Shown here piece by piece: positions 6,543-11,196 of a DNA stretch of 11,196 bases. The first letter of the stretch is position 1. Each line of letters opens with the position of its first letter. The stretch spans positions 1 through 11,196 of the forward strand of contig JABGPX010000523.1 in the NCBI GenBank assembly GCA_018644745.1. The letters are read 5' to 3'. The position numbers and the translations under genes were made by a program. The notes under the pieces are model-generated. The model saw nothing but the letters and a program-made list of their open reading frames with translations, was not told where the DNA came from and made no database searches. The stretch comes from Spirochaetales bacterium. Lineage in GTDB: Bacteria > Spirochaetota > Spirochaetia > ARS1246.

Positions 6543-7031
6543 GTGTTTTTTAATCCGATTTTTATTTGGGCAGTAATTGGTCTTCTCTTTATCGGGGCTG
6601 AATTTTTCATTCCCGGCCTGGTAATTATTTTTTTTGGCGCCGGGGCGCTGCTGACATCGATACTGACGGCCATTGTTCCCGGTCTGCGATTGAGTGTGGC
6701 ACTGCAGATAATTATCTGGCTTGCCTCATCCGGTTTGTCTCTGGGTTTACTGAGAAAGTACTTTTCCAAGGTGTTTCGAGGGAAAACCATTACCGATGAC
6801 GGACAAGAGCCGTCGGGAAAAACGGCGACGGTTACCGAGCGCATAACACCCGATGTACCCGGTCGCGTTCATTTTCAAGGGACCAGCTGGACGGCGATGA
6901 GTTATTCGGAGATTTTTGAACCGGGAGCTGTTGTGGAGATACTCAAAGAAGAGGGACTCACCCTCATTGTTACAAAATCAATATTGGATTCTACTATTTT
7001 GGAGATTGACGAAGAGAACGAAAGTAAATAG
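6543..7031 (+). CDS. nfeD: NfeD-like membrane protein
   Basis: This 162-residue protein is a short NfeD family member, the partner commonly encoded beside slipins and thought to assemble with them in membrane microdomains. Three hydrophobic segments lie at about residues 5-24, 26-45 and 49-70. A soluble domain at about 90-145 (GKTATVTERI, GRVHFQGTSW, EPGAVVEIL) is the OB-fold typical of NfeD. It lacks the ClpP-like protease domain of long NfeD proteins. The start is a GTG at 6543: AGGAG at 6532-6536 is spaced 6 nt from it, while the ATG at 6541 is out of frame. It is the first gene of a three-gene unit; the first slipin starts 41 nt downstream. A 7-bp inverted repeat includes the ribosome binding site and could modulate translation. 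Confidence 0.9.
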   Translation: MFFNPIFIWAVIGLLFIGAEFFIPGLVIIFFGAGALLTSILTAIVPGLRLSVALQIIIWLASSGLSLGLLRKYFSKVFRGKTITDDGQEPSGKTATVTERITPDVPGRVHFQGTSWTAMSYSEIFEPGAVVEILKEEGLTLIVTKSILDSTILEIDEENESK

Positions 7032-7038
7032 CAAAAAC

Positions 7039-7057
7039 TTGCGCGTAAAGAGCGCAA
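7039..7057 (+). promoter_or_regulatory. Hairpin between nfeD and the first slipin
   Basis: TTGCGC (7039-7044) pairs with GCGCAA (7052-7057) across a 7-nt loop. The AGGAG of the slipin lies just after it. No T-run follows, so this is not a terminator. It could be an RNA processing or stability element that sets different expression of nfeD and the slipins. Confidence 0.35.
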
Positions 7058-7072
7058 CAAAAGGAGAGAAGT

Positions 7073-8047
7073 ATGGGTGTAGGATTTGCGTATGTGCTTG
7101 CGGTTGTTGTTCTGATCCTCTTTTTTAAATTGATAAGGATTGTACCGGAGCAGGAAGCGTGGATAGTCGAGAGATTTGGTAAGTTCGAAAAAACCCTTGG
7201 ATCGGGATTGCATCTGGTTGTTCCTATTGTGCAGAAGATTGCTTACAAGCATCTGCTCAAGGAGGAAGTTCTGGATGTTGATCCTCAGGTATGTATCACC
7301 AGCGATAACGTTCAGGTTACCGTTGACGGTATTCTCTATCTCAAGGTAATGGATCCGGTAAAGGCTGCTTACGGCATCGATAACTATCGTTACGCGACGG
7401 CGCAGCTGGCGAAGACCACCATGCGATCCCAGCTTGGTAGGCTCGAGCTGGATAGAAGCTTCTCGGAGCGGGACGATCTGAATGACGCGATTGTACGAGC
7501 GGTTGATGAGGCATCCGATCCCTGGGGTATCAAAGTAACCCGGTATGAGATAAAGGACATCTCGCCGACCCAGACCATCGAAGAGGCTATGAAGCAGCAG
7601 ATGCGGGCGGAACGGGAAAAACGGGCCGAGATACTTTCCAGTGAAGGTGACAAAGAAGCGAGAATCAATGTCTCGAAAGGTGAACGGCAGGAAGCGATCA
7701 ACCTGAGTATGGGAGAGAAGCGGCGGCGTATAAATGAAGCTGAAGGACGGGCGAAAGCGATTGAGATAACCGCGGAAGCGACAGCGGAAGGCATTCGAGA
7801 TATTGCCTCGGCTATTCGCACCCCCGGCGGAGACAAAGCGACGAATTTTCGCATCGCCGAGCAATTTATCGCTCAGTTCGGCAACATCATCAAGAACGCC
7901 GATACATCGGTTCTGCCTTTTGAGATGGCCCAGTTTAAGTCACTTCTCGAGGCGGTAATACCGGGGAAGAATGAACCTGCAAAACAAAGGTCTGCGGGAT
8001 CAACCGTTCGGATGGCCGACAGTTCGAAATCGGGAGGTGTATCGTGA
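7073..8047 (+). CDS. Slipin/stomatin-like SPFH (band 7) protein, first copy
   Basis: The 324-residue product is a membrane-anchored SPFH protein of the slipin/QmcA type, which oligomerises to organise membrane domains. One N-terminal membrane segment spans about residues 4-20. The SPFH domain follows: IVERFGKFEKTLGSGLH, then VDVDPQ-type and TVDGILYLKV strands, then the family block TTMRSQLGRLELDRSFSERD (115-134). A long charged helical region (about 165-245: MRAEREKRAE, EAEGRAKAIE) is the coiled coil. The C-terminal tail after about 295 is polar and basic. The ATG at 7073 has AGGAG about 6 nt upstream. It overlaps the second slipin by 4 nt (GTGA). Roughly 60 percent of residues match the second copy over a 94-residue core judged by eye, so the pair arose by tandem duplication. 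NfeD upstream is the likely partner. Confidence 0.93.
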   Translation: MGVGFAYVLAVVVLILFFKLIRIVPEQEAWIVERFGKFEKTLGSGLHLVVPIVQKIAYKHLLKEEVLDVDPQVCITSDNVQVTVDGILYLKVMDPVKAAYGIDNYRYATAQLAKTTMRSQLGRLELDRSFSERDDLNDAIVRAVDEASDPWGIKVTRYEIKDISPTQTIEEAMKQQMRAEREKRAEILSSEGDKEARINVSKGERQEAINLSMGEKRRRINEAEGRAKAIEITAEATAEGIRDIASAIRTPGGDKATNFRIAEQFIAQFGNIIKNADTSVLPFEMAQFKSLLEAVIPGKNEPAKQRSAGSTVRMADSSKSGGVS

Positions 8048-8964
8048 ACCCATTGTTGCCACTGTATGTCATAGGCGGATTGCTTGGTTTCATAATTTTC
8101 GTTGCGCTTCTGAGAAGTATCCGGATTGTCAGCACGAAAACTGCGTATATAGTCGAAAGGCTCGGGAAGTACAGCAAGAATCTGGAAGCCGGTTTTCACC
8201 TTCTGGTGCCCTTTGTTGACAAAGTGAGGTATAAGCACAACCTGAAAGAACAAGCTGTTGATGTGCCTGCTCAGGATTGTTTTACCCAGGACAATGTAAA
8301 GGTAAGGGTCGACGGCGTTCTCTATCTTCAGGTAGTAGATCCGAAAAGAGCTTCCTATGGAATTAAGGACTATAAGTACGCGACTATCCAGCTTGCTCAA
8401 ACCACCATGCGCTCGGTTATCGGCAAACTCGAGCTCGATAGGACTTTTGAAGAGCGGCAGAAGATCAATGGTGAGGTTGTAAAAAGTGTAGATGAGGCGT
8501 CGGATCCTTGGGGCGTAAATGTTTCGAGATATGAAATACAAAATATTTCGGTTCCGGATGCTATTCTCCAGGCGATGGAAGTACAAATGAAAGCGGAGCG
8601 GGAAAAACGCGCCTCGATCTCCCGGAGTATTGGTGAGATGGAGTCCCGGATCAATTATTCACAGGCCACCATGGAAGAGGCTATCAACGCCAGTGAAGGC
8701 GAGAAAGAAAAGTGGGTAAATGAAGCTGAAGGACGCGCGAGTGAGATTCTTGCGCTGGCAAAGGCCACCGCGACTGGAATCCGGAAAGTCGCTGAGGCCA
8801 TCCAGGAAGCCGGCGGCGAAGATGCCGTGGCGATGCGTGTCGCGGAGGGATATATCGAAGAGCTCAAGAGTCTGGCAAGAAGCGATACCAAACTCGTTCT
8901 GCCTATGGATATGTCAAATATAGAAGCAGTTATGGATACAGTAAAAGGTATGCTTGAGAGCTGA
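8044..8964 (+). CDS. Slipin/stomatin-like SPFH (band 7) protein, second copy
   Basis: This 306-residue paralogue of the upstream slipin has the same layout: a membrane segment at about residues 7-24, then IVERLGKYSKNLEAGFHLLVP, the block TTMRSVIGKLELDRTFEERQ (120-139), SVDEASDPWGV (148-158), and a charged coiled-coil region (MKAEREKRAS, NEAEGRASEI). It lacks the polar C-terminal extension of the first copy and ends soon after VLPMDMSN. The start GTG at 8044 overlaps the stop of the first slipin in GTGA, with GGAGGTG a few bases upstream, which indicates translational coupling. The pair may form mixed oligomers in the membrane with NfeD; this is inferred from gene order. A strong intrinsic terminator follows. 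Confidence 0.93.
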   Translation: MNPLLPLYVIGGLLGFIIFVALLRSIRIVSTKTAYIVERLGKYSKNLEAGFHLLVPFVDKVRYKHNLKEQAVDVPAQDCFTQDNVKVRVDGVLYLQVVDPKRASYGIKDYKYATIQLAQTTMRSVIGKLELDRTFEERQKINGEVVKSVDEASDPWGVNVSRYEIQNISVPDAILQAMEVQMKAEREKRASISRSIGEMESRINYSQATMEEAINASEGEKEKWVNEAEGRASEILALAKATATGIRKVAEAIQEAGGEDAVAMRVAEGYIEELKSLARSDTKLVLPMDMSNIEAVMDTVKGMLES

Positions 8965-8987
8965 TTCGCGCAGCGGCGTGATTTTGT

Positions 8988-9022
8988 GCCTGAGTTCCTG
9001 CGGTGGAACTCAGGCCCTTTTT
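8988..9022 (+). terminator. Intrinsic terminator of the nfeD-slipin operon
   Basis: GCCTGAGTTCC (8988-8998) pairs perfectly with GGAACTCAGGC (9005-9015) around a 6-nt loop. It is followed by CC and TTTTT (9018-9022). The T-run directly abuts the stop codon of the convergent UroD-like gene (9023-9025). The opposite strand has no T-run after the stem. Confidence 0.92.
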
Positions 9023-10123
9023 CTAGTAGAGCATATGTTCCCTGTAAACTTCCAGAACGTATTGGAAATCCTCGTAATCTATCACCGTAGAAAGAGAATG
9101 ATCCGACCCGAATACAAAACGGGCTCCCCGTTCTTTTAATCCCTTCATCAGCGCTGATATTTCTTTCCGCATATACTCATGATCGTGAGACTCGATTATC
9201 CTAGCATCCAGGCCGCCTACAAACACGAGTTTCTCGCCATACTTCTCGGCTATTTGAAGTATTTGATTTCCAGCTTTCACTTCGAGGGGATGGATACCAT
9301 CGAAACCTGCATCGACAACGAGATCGAGAACCGGTTCGGTATATCCGCAGCTGTGAAGCACAACTTTTACGCCATGGCTGTGGATCATGCTGATGAGCTC
9401 ATGATAGAAAGGGAAGATAAGTTGCTTATACAGCTCCGGATTACAGAATGTGGCGCCTTTGTACCCGAGATCGTCGAAAAACCATACACCATCCGGTTTC
9501 CCGGCTTTCTCGAGGGTGAGACGAAACTCTTCGTGGTAAAGATCGGTATAAGTGCGGCAGTAGTCGGTAATCCAGTCCGGATCGAGCAGCATGTTTTCAT
9601 ATAGGTTGATATCTCCAAAAGCCGCCCGCATGTTTTCCCACAGACCTCGAAATCCGAAATCCGCCCACTTGCCGTCATCTCTGATCCGTTTTAATGAAGT
9701 ACTGATTTTACTGAGAGCTTCGTCGGTCGCCCTTTTGCCGACGGAGCCGACGATATGGGGTTTGTACTCGTCTTCCCAAATCTTCCTGCTGGCCATCGCA
9801 AAATTTACATGTTCCGGTGTTCCTGATTTGTGTTTCCACCGCTTAAACGAAGCACCGTTACCATCCATCCTGATATCCCAATTATCGGTTTCGTCGACAA
9901 CCACATCATCCACAAGCTTGGCTGTCCACTCAAATCCGCCGACACCAATCATATCGAATCCGAAGTGATTGTCCGGGAGTGCCGGTTTACCATCCGAATC
10001 CGCCGGATATCCCTGACCGACCCATTTTACCAGGGCGTCTGACCACGGGCTGTCCCGCAATCCGGCACGATCGGCCGGGGTTGATTGAAAAAGACTCCTG
10101 ATTACTTCGCGTGGTGTCTGCAT
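9023..10123 (-). CDS. Uroporphyrinogen decarboxylase (URO-D) family protein, methyltransferase-like
   Basis: The 366-residue product belongs to the UroD superfamily, which includes haem-pathway decarboxylases and corrinoid-dependent methyltransferases such as MtaA/MtbA. LHSCGY in the second half gives the His-x-Cys arrangement seen in zinc-dependent methyltransferases of the superfamily. FVGGLDARII and ARFVFGSDHSL follow in the usual order. True HemE starts with a conserved RP-PVW-type N-terminus, which is not seen here; the opening is MQTPREVIRSLFQSTPADR. A role in methyl or corrinoid chemistry is therefore more likely than haem synthesis, but the substrate is unknown. The ATG at 10123 has GGAGG 5 nt upstream. 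The frame stays open to 10375, but that would overlap the divergent regulator and is not credible. It is divergent from the DUF134 gene, with 168 nt between the two starts. Confidence 0.85.
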   Translation of the reverse strand: MQTPREVIRSLFQSTPADRAGLRDSPWSDALVKWVGQGYPADSDGKPALPDNHFGFDMIGVGGFEWTAKLVDDVVVDETDNWDIRMDGNGASFKRWKHKSGTPEHVNFAMASRKIWEDEYKPHIVGSVGKRATDEALSKISTSLKRIRDDGKWADFGFRGLWENMRAAFGDINLYENMLLDPDWITDYCRTYTDLYHEEFRLTLEKAGKPDGVWFFDDLGYKGATFCNPELYKQLIFPFYHELISMIHSHGVKVVLHSCGYTEPVLDLVVDAGFDGIHPLEVKAGNQILQIAEKYGEKLVFVGGLDARIIESHDHEYMRKEISALMKGLKERGARFVFGSDHSLSTVIDYEDFQYVLEVYREHMLY

Positions 10124-10228
10124 ACAAGCCTCCGATACAGATTTCTCTGAGTATAATCGGTGAAAATGTGCTGAGATACCCCTTTTCGAAAAATCCACAG
10201 GATTCTTATCACTTTCTTTTTCTCCCTC

Positions 10229-10257
10229 TTGACATATGAGAATATGTTCACTAAGTT
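10229..10257 (+). promoter_or_regulatory. Promoter of the DUF134-DUF5320 unit
   Basis: A consensus -35 TTGACA (10229-10234) is followed after 17 bp by TAAGTT (10252-10257), a weak -10. Transcription would begin near 10264. AGGGG (10278-10282) is the probable ribosome binding site for ATG 10292. Confidence 0.6.
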
Positions 10258-10275
10258 GAATTGAGAATATTCTCA
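10237..10275 (+). promoter_or_regulatory. Tandem operator: imperfect site plus perfect 14-bp palindrome
   Basis: TGAGAATATTCTCA (10262-10275) is a perfect palindrome over the predicted transcription start. A related site, TGAGAATATGTTCA (10237-10250, 10 of 14 positions symmetric), lies inside the -35/-10 spacer. The centres are 25 bp apart. Both positions would block RNA polymerase, so a repressor is expected. The 7-0-7 layout recalls, but does not equal, Fur-family boxes. The DUF134 protein itself is the simplest candidate ligand. Confidence 0.75.
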
Positions 10276-10291
10276 TAAGGGGTCTGGTGTA

Positions 10292-10822
10292 ATGCCAAAA
10301 GAAAAAAAGCAGAGATTTGTACATTTTCCACCGCCTGCGGTGTATTTCAGGCCCATCGGAGTTCCATCCTCCCACATGGGACAGATTGTTATCTCACTCG
10401 ATGAGTATGAGGCAATTCGGTTGGTTGACCACGAAGGAATGGATCAGGCGGATGCATCGGTACATCTCGGGGTTTCGCGGCCGACTTGCGCAAGGATAAT
10501 CGAGAGCGCTCACCGAAAGCTCGCGGAAGTATTGGTCAGCGGCAGCGCCCTGAAAATAGAGGGAGGAAGCTATCGATTGCGGGCGAACCGTTTTCGGTGT
10601 TTTGGCTGCGGCCAGATGTGGGAGACTGATTTAGGGGCCGACGCTGAGGAGAATCCACAGGAATGTCCTCACTGCGGAAGCCGTCATTTAGCAAACCTTG
10701 CCGAGAGGGCGGGGTGGCGACATCATGGCCGGCGGGGACCGAGTGCACACGGGCCCGGCGGTGGAAGGAAACGAGGCGGACCAGGTGGTCCACATCCAGG
10801 AAGATCCTGGAAATATTACTAA
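10292..10822 (+). CDS. DUF134/UPF0251 family DNA-binding protein with zinc ribbon and Gly/Arg-rich tail
   Basis: The 176-residue product is a predicted regulator. Residues 1-90 match the DUF134 pattern: an aromatic/proline-rich opening (VHFPPPAVYFRPIGVP), the segment VISLDEYEAIRLVDHEGM (33-50), and a sigma-region-4-like helix-turn-helix QADASVHLGVSRPTCARII (52-70), ending in ALKIEGG. A zinc ribbon follows with Cys103/Cys106 and Cys125/Cys128. The tail (about 143-176) is rich in Gly, Arg and His (HHGRRGP, GGGRKRGGPGGPHPG). Simple family members stop near residue 95, so this is an extended form. It probably senses a metal or redox state through the ribbon and binds the palindrome at its own promoter; both points are inference. 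The DUF5320-type gene starts 11 nt after its stop with a strong Shine-Dalgarno sequence, so the two are one operon. Confidence 0.9.
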   Translation: MPKEKKQRFVHFPPPAVYFRPIGVPSSHMGQIVISLDEYEAIRLVDHEGMDQADASVHLGVSRPTCARIIESAHRKLAEVLVSGSALKIEGGSYRLRANRFRCFGCGQMWETDLGADAEENPQECPHCGSRHLANLAERAGWRHHGRRGPSAHGPGGGRKRGGPGGPHPGRSWKYY

Positions 10823-10833
10823 GGAGGCAGAAA

Positions 10834-11166
10834 ATGCCAAAAGGAAATAGAACGGGTCCAGAAGGATTGGGACCAAAGACAGGGCGTGGAATGGGTTTTT
10901 GCATGGAACACGACGGCCCCGGCCATATGCATCACCGATGCGGCATGCATAGAGGTCGCGGATTTAGGGGTCGCCATGGTCATCCGGGGAGGGGATTCAG
11001 ACGGAGAGGTCATCCGGGTGCCGATCGGTTTGAGCCGGGTGATGAACTGGAGATGCTCAAAGATGATCTGGAATACCTTCGTGCTCAGTTGAGCGCGACG
11101 GAGGAGCGAATCCGTGAAATGGAAAGCATAGCTCCTGATGAGGAAACCGAAGACACGCTTCTGTGA
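10834..11166 (+). CDS. DUF5320-type small His/Cys/Gly/Arg-rich protein
   Basis: The 110-residue protein opens with MPKGNRTGPEGLGPKTGRGMG, the known N-terminal signature of DUF5320 proteins. A metal-ligand-rich stretch follows (Cys23, His26, His31, His33, His34, Cys36, His39), then Gly/Arg/His repeats to about residue 62, with GHPG occurring twice. Residues about 70-97 (DELEMLKDDLEYLRAQLSA onward) form a short coiled coil, typical of the family. The function of the family is not established. Its members often sit near NifX/NifB-like and Mrp/MinD-like iron-sulfur genes. The ATG at 10834 is preceded by AAGGAGG (10821-10827), which excludes longer in-frame readings. It is co-transcribed with the DUF134 gene. 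At the DNA level, GGTCATCCGGG is repeated at 10978-10988 and 11008-11018, suggesting internal repeat expansion. Only 30 nt follow to the window end, and no terminator is seen. Confidence 0.88.
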   Translation: MPKGNRTGPEGLGPKTGRGMGFCMEHDGPGHMHHRCGMHRGRGFRGRHGHPGRGFRRRGHPGADRFEPGDELEMLKDDLEYLRAQLSATEERIREMESIAPDEETEDTLL

Positions 11167-11196
11167 GCAGCTGCGGCGCCTGACCCGGAACTACCG

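Larger units (their letters stand above)
10124..10291. promoter_or_regulatory. Divergent intergenic region, UroD-like gene / DUF134 gene
   Basis: The left part holds the likely - strand promoter of the UroD-like gene: TATACT on that strand at 10150-10155, about 26 nt before its ATG, with no clear -35. The right part holds the strong + strand promoter and operators listed separately. The middle (about 10160-10225) shows nothing clear. Confidence 0.5.

Noticed and set aside
6902..7864. Open frame of 320 codons on the - strand opposite nfeD and the first slipin
   Set aside because: It is opposite strongly conserved slipin motifs; the translation is basic and low in recognisable structure.
7873..8586. 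Open frame on the - strand opposite the slipin pair
   Set aside because: It mirrors the previous shadow at the paralogous position, as expected when two related genes produce similar antisense frames.
10124..10375. N-terminal extension of the UroD-like gene by 84 codons
   Set aside because: It would cross the divergent promoter and the start of the DUF134 gene. The ATG at 10123 has a strong ribosome binding site and matches the family start.
10663..10833. Upstream extension of the DUF5320-type gene
   Set aside because: It overlaps the zinc ribbon and tail of the DUF134 gene. AAGGAGG and the family opening MPKGNRTGP fix the start at 10834.
10978..11018. GGTCATCCGGG direct repeat as a regulatory or attachment repeat
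   Set aside because: It lies inside the coding sequence and simply encodes the repeated GHPG motif of the protein.
1..11196. tRNA, rRNA, CRISPR array, insertion sequence or prophage genes
   Set aside because: Reading both strands showed no cloverleaf with CCA-end features, no regularly spaced repeats, and no transposase, integrase or phage motif.

Overview
This is a bacterial chromosomal window of mixed housekeeping and accessory genes, packed densely on both strands. No mobile element, CRISPR array, tRNA or rRNA was seen. The gene set is compatible with a free-living anaerobe of the Spirochaetota: a PPi-type phosphofructokinase, an nfeD-slipin-slipin operon, a sulfatase, a UroD-like protein, and a DUF134-type regulator followed by a DUF5320-type protein. 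That placement is a guess from gene content; no single marker here is diagnostic, and other anaerobic lineages are possible.

Left part (1-4715). A PPi-type 6-phosphofructokinase and a small SRPBCC-fold protein lie in line on the + strand. argC (arginine biosynthesis) converges on them from the - strand. An AT-rich divergent region separates argC from a thymidylate synthase-family gene whose motifs look archaeal. That gene converges with rph (RNase PH), whose N-terminus lacks the usual RxDGR segment.

Middle (4716-6542). The region upstream of rph holds an imperfect 17-18 bp inverted repeat and then a small + strand gene for a two-CxxC zinc-ribbon protein. Its stop codon overlaps that of a convergent type I sulfatase. 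The sulfatase carries the CSPSR modification motif but has His-Asn where Asp-Asp usually binds the metal.

Right part (6543-11196). An operon encodes an NfeD-like membrane protein and two tandem paralogous slipins (SPFH/band 7). It starts from a GTG, has a GTGA start/stop overlap between the slipins, and ends in a strong intrinsic terminator. A UroD-family (methyltransferase-like) gene converges on that terminator. Divergent from it, a DUF134/UPF0251 regulator with an added zinc ribbon and a Gly/Arg/His-rich tail precedes a DUF5320-type small His/Cys-rich protein.

The most striking non-coding signal is the DUF134 promoter. It has a consensus -35 (TTGACA), one imperfect operator inside the -35/-10 spacer, and a perfect 14-bp palindrome (TGAGAATATTCTCA) over the predicted transcription start. 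This looks like a tightly repressed, possibly autoregulated promoter. DUF134 and DUF5320 proteins are often found near NifX/NifB-like and Mrp/MinD-like iron-sulfur genes, so the remainder of this locus probably continues past the right edge.
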